A stretch of 64,000 nucleotides of DNA from assembly GCA_003313425.1 (NCBI GenBank), contig NHZP01000001.1:1178001-1242000 (forward strand), read 5' to 3'. The position numbers and the translations under genes are program-made. This stretch comes from Pseudopyrenochaeta lycopersici (taxonomy: Eukaryota; Ascomycota; Dothideomycetes; Pleosporales; Pseudopyrenochaetaceae). Below are positions 20,933-31,805 of the stretch, one piece after another; position 1 is the stretch's first letter; every line of letters starts with the position of its first letter. Under the pieces are notes generated by a model that saw only the letters and a program-made list of their open reading frames with translations, was not told where the DNA came from and made no database searches.

Positions 20933-22655
20933 ATGGGCGACACTCTCGAGGTAAGCAGCAAGCACATCCCCGCCATCGCTCTCGCCGCTAACTGAGAGCC
21001 CAGGAGCGATTGAAGAGCCATGCCCGGGCATTTGAGGGACTGATGTCCCTCATTCCAGCTGAGACATATTATGGAAAGGATGAGAGCATCACCAGCGTAC
21101 GCACAACCCTGCCTCCGAGCGCCAATCTTGCAACTAACACCAGCCACCACAGACACAATGGCAAAAGAAGAAAAAGCAGACCCTCGAGGAGCGACAGGCT
21201 GCCAAGCGAGCGAAACTGGATCCCGCATCTCACAAGTCAGCCAAAGACGTCATGGACGAGAATGCGCGGAAGCGGAAGCGGGAACTGGAAGGCGAAGTAT
21301 CGGATGCACAATCCTCAGACCTCGACATGGATATCGAGAAGGAAAAACCGCGAGAGGGTATCAAGACCAAAACAAAGAAGCAAAAAACCAAAGACGCCAA
21401 GCCGGAGGTGAACGAAGACGACGACGTAGAGGAGACACGGCCTCTGTCAAAAGCTGAGGCAAAGGCAGAGGCAAAAGCTGAGAAGAGAAAAGAGAAAAGG
21501 AAGGACAAGGCAGCGCAGAAGAAAAAGAGAGAAGAGGCCAAGAAGGCGCAGGGAGCCGAGTTCAGCAAAAGGTAACGACTTTCTGATACATATGTAATCA
21601 TTGAGCTACTTATTCTAACAATCTATCTTAGTCTGACCGACGCTTCAAAACCTGATGAGGATGAAGCCGATGAAGACGAAGCATCTGCGGACGAAGACGA
21701 GCATCCAGACGATCGCATTCAAGCTTTGGACGTCAGCGGGCTTGTTGAAGAGGGTCAGTCTTCTGCTCCCTCAACTGCTGCACATTCCAATTCCTCCACA
21801 GCATCCATCGTCTCCGCTGCCTCATCCGCATCATCATTACCGCCATCCGGCGAAGAAGGCGCAGAAAAGAAAGCAAAAAAGCCCTTCAAGATTGACCAAC
21901 AAAGTCACGACAACTTCCGGGCTCGATTAAATGCAAGGCTGGAGGTCATGCGTGCGGCCCGTAAAGCGGACGGACCAGATGGGCGACCAGCAAGAAATCG
22001 GGCAGAATTAATAGAATCGCGACGGAAGAAGGAGGCCGAAAGGAAAGCAGCGAAGAAGGCCAGTCGACAAGAAGCGAAGGAAGATGAGGCGCGACAGAAA
22101 GCCGAGGAGCAACTTGCACGGATACGAGGCGGCTCTGGTTCGCCTTCAATCTTTCCACCAAGATCACCAGAGAGCGAACGAAACTTCAATTTTGGTAGAG
22201 TCGCATGGGACGGACAACAGCTGGAGGGTAATCTCTCCGGCTTCCTAGAGTCAAGAAAGAGGAAGGGCAAGTCGGATGCAAAGACGGCTTTGGATGCCGC
22301 GCAGAAGAAGCAAGCCCGCATCAATGGTCTTGACGAAGAGAAGCGTAAAGACATCCAAGAGAAGGACTTGTGGCTCGCTGCGAAGAAGAGGGCACAGGGT
22401 GAGAAGGTCTTTGATGATGTAGGCCTGTTGAAGAAGAGCTTGAAGCGTCAGCAGAAACAAAAGGATAAGAGCAAGCAGGAGTGGAAGGAAAGGCTGACGA
22501 ATGTTCAGCATGGCAAGGAGAAGAAGCAGAAGCAGCGAGAGGAAAACCTGAAGAAGAGGCGAGACGAGAAGGGGCAGAAGGGAAAGAAGAAGGTTAAGAA
22601 GCCTGGCAAGAAGGCCAAGCGTCCGGGATTTGAGGGAACTTTCAAGGCAAGATAA
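20933..22655 (+). CDS. RRP14: Nucleolar ribosome-biogenesis protein of the SURF6/Rrp14 family
   Basis: Exons 20933-20950, 21004-21096, 21153-21571 and 21632-22655 join in phase to 517 residues. The first exon has only six codons (MGDTLE). The N-terminus (RLKSHARAFEGLMSLIPAE, TQWQKKKQTLEERQAAK) matches the conserved start of Rrp14. The middle is acidic and lysine-rich. The C-terminal ~220 residues are the basic SURF6 domain (LNARLEVMRAARKADG, NFNFGRVAWDGQ, KKKSLKRQQKQ-like helices) ending in a Lys-rich tail. In yeast the protein acts in the nucleolus in 18S and 25S rRNA processing and ribosome assembly. The ATG at 20933 is followed at once by an intron, so annotation pipelines may miss the start. 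Confidence 0.9.
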
Positions 22656-23020
22656 GCTTCGCAAAGCACATTAGCACAGCTTTTCAACAGAGGTGGTTTG
22701 CCGTGTCGACGTGCCGACTTTTGGCATACAACAAAACTAGGAGAGCATTTGGCGTTTGATACCATGTTGTGGCGGCATCATCTGAGCGTTGGGAGTAGCT
22801 ATGGCCTTGAATATGAGGAAATCTTCTACACGCATAAATCGGCTTGAACTGTTAATAATTTTAGCTTTGCATCTCGATTTGGAACCTAAGACTACTAAGC
22901 TACGTCGAGACACAATACAAAGCCTAATCTTGTACATTCACAAATGAGATTTGGATTTCTGTGTCAAACGTAACCGCCCCTCTTATATATTTACAGGATT
23001 TTGACATCATCTGCTCTACA
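22656..23020. other. Intergenic between convergent RRP14 and NUO 23 kDa genes
   Basis: 365 bp that must hold both 3' UTRs. It is AT-rich around 22840-22990, and no coding signal is seen. Confidence 0.5.
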
Positions 23021-23841
23021 TTATCTGTATGGCGCATCTGCGCGAGCGGCCGCCGCAATCTCTGGTTCCCACTTGTCACCATTTGCAAGCAGCTTCTCCT
23101 TATTGTACAGAAGCTCTTCTCTGGTCTCAGTCGCATACTCGGCGTTTGGTCCTAGATAGTGTGAACATTCGTTTGCAGAATAGATGAGATTACAAGACAT
23201 ACCCTCTACAATTGCATCGACTGGGCAACTCTCCTGGCAGAGACCACAGTAGATGCACTTTGTCATATCGATGTCATAGCGCGTAGTCCTCCTGCTGCCG
23301 TCCATACGCTCCTCAGCCTCAATTGTGATAGCTTGTGCAGGGCAGATGGCCTCGCAGAGTTTGCAAGCAATGCAGCGCTCCTCACCCGTAGGATACCGTC
23401 GCAGAGCGTGTTCGCCTCGGAAGCGGGGTGAGATTGGGCCTTTCTCAAAGGGGTAGAAGATGGTGTATCTGCAGCAGCATCATCATCAACATACGCATTC
23501 TCAGAGCTTCGCAAGCCTAGAGCTCGCCAATTGATAGCTACTTACGGAGGCCTGAAATACTGCTCTAGCGACACATACATGCCGCGAAACATCTCCAGGA
23601 GCAAGAAGTACTTGCCCGCGCGGTCCAATGCACCCTCACCCTCATCCCATCGCTTCGGACGTGGTAATCGAAAGCCGGGCGGCGGTGGTCCTGCCGGGGT
23701 AGCCGCTCGAGAGAGGGTAGTGGAGAAGAAGGCAACGGTGGCGGCCGATGGGAGGCGTCCGGACGCGAATTGCGACGATCTGAGCAGTGTCGCAGCTGGT
23801 CGACCGCGTGCCAGCATCATCAATGGCGTTGTGCTGGCCAT
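23021..23841 (-). CDS. NADH:ubiquinone oxidoreductase 23 kDa Fe-S subunit (NDUFS8/TYKY type)
   Basis: Exons 23841-23546, 23468-23203 and 23151-23021 give 230 residues, the expected size. An N-terminal Arg/Ser/Ala-rich mitochondrial presequence ([11 protein letters not shown]...SRAA) precedes the membrane-arm contact region ([21 protein letters not shown]). It is followed by two ferredoxin-type 4Fe-4S motifs, [12 protein letters not shown] and [12 protein letters not shown], the ligands of clusters N6a and N6b. The subunit passes electrons toward ubiquinone in the peripheral arm of complex I. The ATG at 23841 is chosen because the codon at 23850 is GTG. The gene shares its upstream region head to head with the mitochondrial acyl carrier protein gene, itself a complex I component. 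Confidence 0.95.
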
Positions 23842-24235
23842 CGTGGGCACTAGGACGTCGCTGGCGGGGTAGGGGTTGCTGTCTGTTGCGATGGCAAGTC
23901 GTCAAACTTGAATCTTGAGGTCGCTCGTCAAACGGATACGCTGCGATTGGCCAAGACTTCAATGACGGCAATAACAACGGGAGGCAAACTTCAGGAGCAA
24001 AAAACTGTAGAAAGAAGACTTTCAAGGCCCATATATTTGTTTTCAAGCTGAATCAACGGCTCCCGGCCCTTCACGTGGCTGTTGACGGCGTGCAAAGTCA
24101 CGTCGCCTCCGTCTTGTTCGCTGACTAACGTATTGTAACTTTGGTCTGAAGTTCTCCAATCCTTCTACCAGCGTCAACATCACCATCTCCACTGACCTCA
24201 CCATCTCGCCCCCACACTCTCCATATCCATTCACC
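23842..24235. promoter_or_regulatory. Shared divergent promoter of two complex I genes
   Basis: 394 bp between the start codons of the 23 kDa subunit (-) and acyl carrier protein (+). Visible boxes are a reverse CCAAT (ATTGG, about 23946) and a CACGTG E-box at 24072-24077, with a related TCACGTC at about 24098. Pyrimidine-rich leader (CCATCTCCACTGACC) precedes the ACP start. Co-regulation is inferred from the arrangement. Confidence 0.6.
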
Positions 24236-24920
24236 ATGTTCCGAACAGCGCTCCTAAGGTCCGCAAGGTCAGCCGCACGCGCTGCACCCCGTTGCCAGGC
24301 CTCAATGGCTCGTCCAGTTGCGCGATCCTCTTTCTTCCAGCCGAAGCAAGCTGCTCCCTCCCTATACTTCCAGGCTGTCCGATCCTATTCCGCCAGCGCT
24401 GGCCTGTCACAGGAGGAGGTCAACGGCAGGATAATGGATCTGTTGAAGAACTTTGACAAGGTATGAAGATCGCGAGGAGGTTTTAATGCCCAGCTAATCG
24501 TGATGCAGGTCCAGGACACTTCCAAGGTAGCCGCGCATGTCTCTACGCAAGTCAATGATGCACAGACTTACATTTCCTAGCTCAACGCCGAGTCGCACTT
24601 TCACAACGATCTTGGTCTTGACAGCCTCGACACCGTAGAGGTCGTCATGGCTATCGAGGAGGTAGGCTCGCACAAACAGAACCGTAAATCTACCAAAGCA
24701 AGTCCTGACAGTATTATAGGAGTTCAGCATCGAGATTCCTGACAAGGAGGCCGACGCTATTCACAGTGGTATGTCCCACTGAATACATCAAACTCGGTGG
24801 TTACTTATGATATCACAGTCAAGCAAGCAGTCGATTATATCCTGGCTCAGCCCGATGGTAAGCGCACAATATGAATATTACAACGGCAAATCGAAAGCTA
24901 ATTGGTATGCAGCGCACTAA
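24236..24920 (+). CDS. Mitochondrial acyl carrier protein (NDUFAB1 type)
   Basis: Six exons, 24236-24460, 24509-24526, 24581-24661, 24720-24768, 24819-24857 and 24913-24920, join in phase to 139 residues. Exon 2 is an 18-nt microexon, and the last exon holds only eight coding bases, ending in TAA. Residues 1 to about 55 form a presequence rich in Arg, Ala and Ser. The carrier domain follows, with the phosphopantetheine site in LGLDSLDTVEVVMAIEE. The mature protein serves mitochondrial fatty acid (lipoate) synthesis and is an accessory subunit of complex I and of Fe-S assembly. The exon structure is unusually fragmented for its length but every junction keeps frame. It diverges from the complex I 23 kDa gene. 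Confidence 0.93.
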
Positions 24921-25404
24921 GTGTCTTTGGATGACTGGGAGCTAGATTTGGAGAATACGGGAGTGGGATTGGGTAGTCGGTTCTACCGGCCTTGTTATAT
25001 ATATGCCTCCTTGTAAAACAGTCGCCTAGGACGGCACCATGTACTTTCGATAGAAATGAAGCTATCCACCTCCTAATGCACCATTCTGTTGTGGCGTTGT
25101 GGGTGCCCGTTAACTGGGGTTCGAGGCGGCCTGAAGATATCTTGGCATAGCCGAGCACCCTTTCCGCTGATAACTGTTACACGGAGTACATCACCCAACT
25201 CATACTTGCACAAGCGCCTTGCGATACCCCCCTATCTCTACGCCGCCCAGTCCATTACCCTCACTTACACCCGTTCCCGACAGAATTTCCTCGTAGAAGC
25301 GACGCACGTGTATGCGCAGCCCAAGCGCCCTCATCCCTGCGCTCGTTGAGGAGCATCAGCCATAATTTCGACAAAGCACCCCACCCGTTTCACAACCACC
25401 CCCG
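24921..25404. other. Intergenic between ACP and VPS74
   Basis: 484 bp between tandem + strand genes. AT-rich bases near 24990-25015 may hold ACP 3' end signals. A CA/CT-rich leader precedes 25405. No coding evidence. Confidence 0.5.
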
Positions 25405-26636
25405 ATGGCTTCGAGCTCTGGTCTGACGCGAAGGAGAGGAGGAGCAGGCGGCACAGGCAATGGCGAGGACGAAGGCAGCCGGGTCAGCTCGCCCGCACCC
25501 AGGCGCAACGATGAGCGGTCCGCTCCCGAAACCTCCTACGAGAGCTCCGAGAACGGCCACAAGATTGCATTCGACCCAAGGGATATCAGCGAGAGCGCAG
25601 AGAGGAGCAAGCAGCCCAAACTCACCCTCATGGAGGAAATCATTCTCATGGGATTGAAGGACAAGCAGGTGCGTTGTCTGAAAGGGAGGATGCCTGGGAA
25701 GCACGGGCTGATCATCGAGAACAGGGGTATCTTTCCTTCTGGAACGACAACATCTCATATGCATTACGAGGATGCATTGTCATAGAACTGGCGTTCAGAG
25801 GCCGCGTGAGCATGCAGAAAGACTCGTCGCGGCGGCGGTTTCCGCTCGCAGACCGGGTCATTGAGGTTATTGATGATACATTGACAGGAGAGGTACTGCT
25901 AGACGAGGCTTTGAAGATGATGAAGTCCAGTGAGAAGATGAGCGTCAATTCCTGGATTGACCTCATGAGTGGTATGCTCCTCTAGTTCATATGATATTGC
26001 TGCCTGAATTCGCATAACTGACATTGATTGTAGGAGAGACTTGGAACCTAATGAAGATCGGCTACCAACTGAAGCAAGTACGCGAACGACTGTGCAAAGG
26101 TCTCGTCGACAAAGGCATTCTGCGCACAGAGAAAAAGAACTTCCTCCTTTTCGACATGGCTACACATCCTGTCGCCGACGGCGGCGCAAAGGAGGAAATT
26201 CGGCGCCGAGTCAGGAACGTCCTCACGAACCGTACCGTCGTCCTTCCCGGCAGCCAGTTCCTCCCTGAAGAGCTAGAATTTCGAGTCCTCCGAACGATTG
26301 CTATGGTCTGCGCTGCTTACGCTGCCAATGTACTTGAAAACGCCCTGACAACACTTGGACATGAAGCTCGGGAACGCGCATTCGCCCAAGTGGACGAGCT
26401 GCTGGCAGAATACTCACAATGGCCATTTGCAAGGAGGCAGGGTGGTTCACAGGGCGTGGGCGCCAATCTTGGGCAGGTAATCACTGACGAAGTTAACGGT
26501 TCCAAGGACAAGGAGCTACAGCTCGAGGTAAGTGGAGCGTCAGTTTGGAACCAAAGCATGGCAGTTGGCTGACATAGTACTACAGGTGGTCGCAGCGTGC
26601 TTGAGTGTGTTTACTCGACTCGATTCGCTGCTCTGA
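25405..26636 (+). CDS. VPS74: Golgi PI4P-binding protein Vps74 / GOLPH3 family
   Basis: Exons 25405-25668, 25725-25971, 26034-26527 and 26586-26636 join in phase to 351 residues, close to yeast Vps74 (345). After a disordered N-terminus with a di-Arg cluster (TRRRGG), the GPP34 domain starts at [25 protein letters not shown]. It continues with [13 protein letters not shown], the basic [11 protein letters not shown] patch, [19 protein letters not shown] and the C-terminal FTRLDSLL. In the family this protein binds phosphatidylinositol 4-phosphate on the Golgi and retains glycosyltransferases there. The first intron boundary uses GTGCGT, and the end exon has only 17 codons. Confidence 0.95.
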
Positions 26637-27756
26637 GGGAGAGGATTCATTGAGCGTCATAATCTCATACGACTGTAGTTCCACGTCTCCCCTTTCAATA
26701 GGAGCACTTGATTTATCAGGTTAGCAAAAGCCAGCAAACCGAACGGAGATGAGCGGCAGGCTTGGGAGCAGCTGCATATTGGGTCCAAATGTTGGGATCC
26801 GTTTGGTATCCTCTCCGTCCATAGCGTAGTTATTACATTGATTAAGCCGGGAGGGGCACATGGCGTCGGACCAGTATATCAGAGGTGTACCACCAGACGA
26901 CTTCTCTTCTTCCACTAGGGCGGGTTCGAGTTACAAAATACAGAATTTATTCGTCAAGTCTTGGGCGAGCACGATGGCGCAGATGCGAAGCCGGTTTATG
27001 CAATAGCATTTGTGCGTGATTGATCTCGTACTCACTCGGCGTCATTCCTGATTGCTTGGCGTCACGTGTGATGAAAGTGCAGTGGACCGGGGAACAGAGG
27101 ACGAAAAGGGCAGCATGTGGGCAGCAGGGCGATGGACGAAGCATTTGAAGGCGCACGAGGGGAAAACCACAGGCACGCAACGGGCGTGGGCGGTGGAGGG
27201 CATCCCCCACGGCTTCGGTGTTCACCATGGGCAGTCTCGGCGCTTGCAAGCGGGAAAGAGGCGCCAGATCCATCAAGGCCTCTGCCTGACACACAACACA
27301 TCATTCCGAGCTTATCCTCCGCGCGACCCCTCACTAAGGTACCGCAGCAGTGTTTCGCCGGTTCGGGGAGTGCCAATACTCTCGCCTGTGAAAGCCTTAC
27401 GGACGGGCTGCTGCGCGCTTGACGACCCGATCGGCAGTTCCTGCCTTGACAGCCAAACAGAGGCCCAGCCCTGTGACCTGTGACGACGCGCAAATTGCAT
27501 GGTCTTAGAGGTATGTGTTTTTTCCATGTCGGCAGCATCTTCTCGCGATAGTCGCGCGATGCCTGTTGTCTCCTGAGATGGCGGCGCTGTGGTTGCCGTC
27601 GCTCGTCCGCCCCCTTCTTTGTGCCGTCGCGACCGCATGGGACGCCCATTGACCACCCGCCAGCGTCCACCACCACGCCCATACATGCCGCGCTCCTATC
27701 AACGGGCACGTCTCTAGCAGGTCGCTCCTGCCGCGCGCAATATTTTGCTCACCGCC
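26637..27756. other. Intergenic, VPS74 3' end and SNF5 promoter
   Basis: 1.1 kb. Long minus-strand reading frames at 27062-27709 and 27505-27933 are of unlikely composition (Arg, Gly, Pro, Cys mix) and overlap the SNF5 coding start, so I treat them as chance. The 27500-27756 part is GC-rich leader or promoter. Confidence 0.5.
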
Positions 27757-30283
27757 ATGCCCTCTCCCTCCACCGCCGACCCCCAGCCGCTCGACACACC
27801 ACCAACCCTCAACGGCGCGTCCCAAAACGGCATCCACGGTGAAGGGGCTGTCCAACCTGCCAACGCCCCGGCCAGCATCAATGGACCCGACACGGCCCCA
27901 CACGAGAACAACGCGATCCGTGACGGGAAACAAAAGGCCAAGGCCGTCCTGGCCGCCTCGGGGGTAAACATCACCGCCGCCCAGCCAGACATGGCATCAT
28001 CAGCTCCCCCAGAAGCCATCAACGGCGCGTCGCCAAGCAGGAAGCGATCGCGTTCAGGCACGCGCAAGCCTTCGCAGACACCGAGCCACGGTAATGCGGA
28101 GCCCACGGCATCGCAGGCCCATCTCCTCAATCGCTACATTGCGCGCGACCTGTTGGATAGCGTCAACAAGTACGAGCGCAACAAGCACTCCGAGAAGGTC
28201 TACGGCGAATTGAACGACCTGCGCCACTTTTACCGCGACGAAGTATACCCAGTGCGCCGCCAGACGCCGGGCGCAATCTTTGGCTATGGCTATGCCGGCT
28301 ACGGCAACGGCATAACCGACGTGCCTCCTCCTCGAGATCCCCGGGCCGGCCCTCAAACGCAGCTGCTGTACCCGGAGAATGCCAGGCGCGCCGGTCGCCG
28401 GCTCGTTCAGCAGTTGAAAGTCCCGAGAGAAAAGGGGGCCCAGCAAGCAGAACAGATCGAGGAGCTTGTTCCTGTGCGATTGGATATTGAATTGGATAGA
28501 CTGAAGCTCCGCGACACATTTACATGGAATCTGCACGACCGCATCACCAATCCGGCACTGTTCGCGCAAACCCTAGTTGAGGACTTTCAAATACCGCCAG
28601 AGCTCCGGCAGAACGTAATGCACCAGATTGATCGCGAGATACACGAGCAGATACAGGATTATTACCCACATGCCTTTTTCGACGACGAGCCGCTAGATCC
28701 CAACCAACCGTACTCAGCATACAAGAACGACGAGATGCGCATATTAATCAAGTTGAATATCACTATTGGCCAGCATACATTGGTGGATCAGTTCGAATGG
28801 GAAATCAACAACCCGTTCAATGCGCCGGAGGAGTTTGCGAGACAGATGGCGTCCGATCTCTCCTTGTCCGGGGAATTTACTACAGCAATTGCGCATTCGA
28901 TACGGGAGCAATGCCAAATGTTCACAAAGAGTCTGTACATAACAGGACATCCTTTCGATGGGCGACCTGTGGAGGATGCCGACATTCAAGACAACTTCCT
29001 AGCATCTCCGCTACCCTCTGTGTTCCGACCTATGCAATCAACAAAGGACTACCAGCCGTATCTGTACGAACTGAGTCACGCCGACTTGGAGCGCGCCGAG
29101 CTTTCCATTATGCGGGAGCAAAGGCGACAGAAACGCTCTGTCAACCGACGCGGTGGCCCTGCACTTCCAGATCTCAAAGACCGTCAACGGACTGTCCGAA
29201 CATTGGTTGTCTCATCTGTTCTTCCTGGGGCCGCCGAATCTATCGAGGAGAGTCATCTGTTCAAAGCGACGCGAAAAGCAAGAGAAGGGCGACGTCGTGT
29301 TGGCGACGGAAGTTCGGACGAGTCTGACAGTGATGATTCTATCCTAGAGTCCCCTGCGCCAGCACAGATAACTGGAGGTACTGCTCGCACAAGAGGAATG
29401 CGTGGTGCTGCTACTGCGGCTCAGGCTGCCATGCGATCAGCCATTGGCCGATCAGCAACACCAGAGGTTGCTACCCTGCAAAGCCTTCACGAGACCAGGA
29501 CAGCAAGGCAGATGAGATATGAAGCGCGTGATGAAAGCGTCCCCGAACCCACCACGCTCATTGTCAAACTCCGTATCTCTTCTGCAAAGTTAAGGGAGTG
29601 GCAGAAAAACCCCAAAGCTTTCGCGAAGCCTGCTTCTACGCCTATGATGGCGCCCGCACCGCCACCCGCTCGTAGTACACCCACCGCAAATTCGATGCCA
29701 CCACCACCTTCACCTGCCATGCCTCCTCGTTCCACACCGACAGCCCCCGCATCTGTCGAAGCCTCTCCACGGCCACCAACAACACCAACACCGGCACCGA
29801 CTTCACAACCGCAGAAACAATGGCAATACAAATCAGATGGCTCTATGGAAGCGCCGTGGCCAACGCCTGCCGCTTCCCAACATGTAAGGATATTCTGACC
29901 TATCCCTTTGTCACTGTCTAATGTCGTTTTAGCCTCCGCCACCACCATGGCTTCAGCAAGCTCTCCAGGATTTGCGTGATCGGAACCCAGGTGAACGATT
30001 CGAGTCCACAATGCGCTACGTCGTCCTGAACGAGGCATATGTAAACCCAGAAACCAACAAGACAGAGTCCAAGGCAGTCAAATTGGACAATCTATCGATG
30101 ACTGCGCCGCTGCCGCCAAATCACAAAGCGAATTTCTTGCCACGAATAAGATGCATGGACTGTCCAGGCAAGCTCTACAATGCAGGTCCTGAACACACAG
30201 TCAACAATTTCGAGCTACATCTGAGAAATCGTGGGCACGTGAACAACGTAGCGAAGCGGACGGGACAACCAGTACAGTCGTAG
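27757..30283 (+). CDS. SNF5: SNF5/SMARCB1-type subunit of a SWI/SNF chromatin-remodelling complex
   Basis: Two exons, 27757-29883 and 29933-30283, give 825 residues. ATG 27757 is used because the longer frame starts with TTG. N-terminal ~115 residues are disordered. Conserved helices (NRYIARDLLDSVNKYERNK, DLRHFYRDEVYPVRR) are followed by two repeats of the SNF5 domain at about residues 230-430 (LVPVRLDIELDRLKLRDTF; MRILIKLNITIGQHTLVDQ). A Pro-rich stretch, then in exon 2 a C-terminal motif with Cys-x2-Cys and two His (CMDCPGKLYN...HLRNRGH). In the family the subunit contacts the nucleosome acidic patch within SWI/SNF or RSC. Distinction from the paralogue Sfh1 is by inference from length and tail. 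Confidence 0.9.
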
Positions 30284-30881
30284 TAGGGATATTTTGTTTG
30301 AGTAGCAGCGATGACATTGTAGAACCAGCATTAAGAGCCGATCATTTCCTATTAACAGGCGTATTTTCGATGACTACGATTATATTGCGAAGTCTTCCTT
30401 GTACAAACAGCAGATCGTTTTCGGAGCACGTGGAGTAGAGCAGGGGAAACGTGCTGGGACATGGGCGTTCTCATTTGCCGGCCACACTCTCAAAAGTTGT
30501 GGCCCCTTGTCATTATCGGATCGACCGAAGCAATACAATCTTGGTCCTCGCTCCGAGGCAATATTTCCCAGCTCAATGTCTCTATGGGATCTTCTGTATG
30601 CGGTATAACCAAGGCTGTGATGTCACAGCGATGTGAGTTGGTGCAATAGTAACTGTTGTTCATATTGCTAGAGAACAGTTCCCTGCAATAAAGGACTGTC
30701 CCAGTTTCTTTATAAAAGTTTGATCTGCGTATATGCTTTGCTACGAGCAAAGAATTTGTTTGTAACTGCTATTCAGACCACAGCTTTCACCACCATACTG
30801 CGACAGCCTTCTGTCAATCCCCACGAATTCCAAGTTATCACGTGTTCGGTATTACCTTTAGTCGGCGCTCGGAATCTTAAC
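30284..30881. other. Intergenic with TATA box of the secreted EEP enzyme
   Basis: About 0.6 kb. TATAAAA at 30711-30717 lies 165 bp upstream of the ATG at 30882. The remainder shows no coding sequence beyond chance frames. Confidence 0.5.
30711..30717 (+). promoter_or_regulatory. Probable TATA box
   Basis: TATAAAA sits 165 bp before the ATG at 30882, in non-coding DNA. Spacing allows for a ~100-nt leader. Confidence 0.5.
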
Positions 30882-31805
30882 ATGCTCAGATCATCCCTTC
30901 AATTCGCCTTTACTCTCACCACTCTCCTACTAGTCATAATGAAAGCTCATGCAGCACTCCCAATGCGCATCTTAACTCACAATATACGCTATGCCGCTAA
31001 CCCTACCGCGGCCGGCGAGCAGCCATGGTCTGTCAGGAAGCAATTGATCTTGAATGAATTGCATTACAACACCCTCTACCATGCCGAGTCATTCATATGT
31101 CTCCAGGAAGTTCTGCACCAACAGCTGCTTGACATCATGGGCGGTCTCAACAAAGAGCAGGAAGAGTGGGCATACATTGGAGTAGGTAGAGATGACGGTA
31201 AACAAGCAGGCGAATACTCGCCAATCATCTACAGAAAAGGAGTCTGGGAGCTGGCGAAGTGGGAGACGGTGTGGTTGAATGAAGATGGCGCAGTGGGGAA
31301 GAAAGGTTGGGATGCGGGGAGTGTAAGGATCGTCACAATCGGCCACTTTCAACATGTTCAAAGTAAAAAGACGGTCGTGGGCTTGTGTACACATTTTGAT
31401 AATGCGGGCGCCGTGTCAAGAAAAGAGAGTGCAAAGATCATACTTAAACTGATCGGGAGTCTCACCTCGACGACCAATTCGACGACGTCAGCCGAGTCTC
31501 TGCCCGTCTTCCTAGCTGGCGACCTCAATTCCGAACCCAGCGGTGAAGCATATCAGATCCTCAGCTCCAACGAGTCGAGCCTGAGAGATGCGAAGGGGCT
31601 GGCCAAGTGGATGTATGGAAATCAGTATACGTTTACGGACTTTGATGATCAGGATTTGTCCTTGATTGATTTTGTGTTTCTGGGTCCGAAGGAGGGGTCT
31701 GTGTGGACTGTAGAGGGGTATAGTGTGTTGGCTAATCGGTTTGATGACGGCGTGTACAATTCGGATCACAGGGCGGTGGTTGTTGATGGAGTGGTGGAGG
31801 TTTGA
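30882..31805 (+). CDS. Secreted endonuclease/exonuclease/phosphatase-family protein
   Basis: A single-exon gene of 307 residues from ATG 30882. Residues 1 to about 24 form a signal peptide (LTTLLLVIMKAHA, cleavage likely after AHA). The EEP fold markers follow in order: ILTHNIRYA, FICLQEVL with the metal-binding Glu, the GAGSVRIVTIGHF-type core (here AGSVRIVTIGHF), THFDNAG, LAGDLNSEP, and SDHRAVVV with the catalytic Asp-His pair. Such proteins hydrolyse phosphodiester bonds in nucleic acids, phosphoinositides or sphingomyelin. The substrate cannot be read from sequence. The frame stays open upstream to 30720 but without a better ATG, and the signal peptide supports this start. Confidence 0.85.
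   Translation: MLRSSLQFAFTLTTLLLVIMKAHAALPMRILTHNIRYAANPTAAGEQPWSVRKQLILNELHYNTLYHAESFICLQEVLHQQLLDIMGGLNKEQEEWAYIGVGRDDGKQAGEYSPIIYRKGVWELAKWETVWLNEDGAVGKKGWDAGSVRIVTIGHFQHVQSKKTVVGLCTHFDNAGAVSRKESAKIILKLIGSLTSTTNSTTSAESLPVFLAGDLNSEPSGEAYQILSSNESSLRDAKGLAKWMYGNQYTFTDFDDQDLSLIDFVFLGPKEGSVWTVEGYSVLANRFDDGVYNSDHRAVVVDGVVEV

Noticed and set aside
25111..25125. GGTTCGAG-like B-box suggesting a tRNA
   Set aside because: No acceptor stem, anticodon arm or A-box around it; the same applies to other GGTTCGA matches in the window.
27062..27709. 215-codon minus-strand frame upstream of SNF5
   Set aside because: Arg/Gly/Cys/Pro-rich chance frame in GC-rich promoter DNA with no domain pattern; the + strand SNF5 start explains the region.
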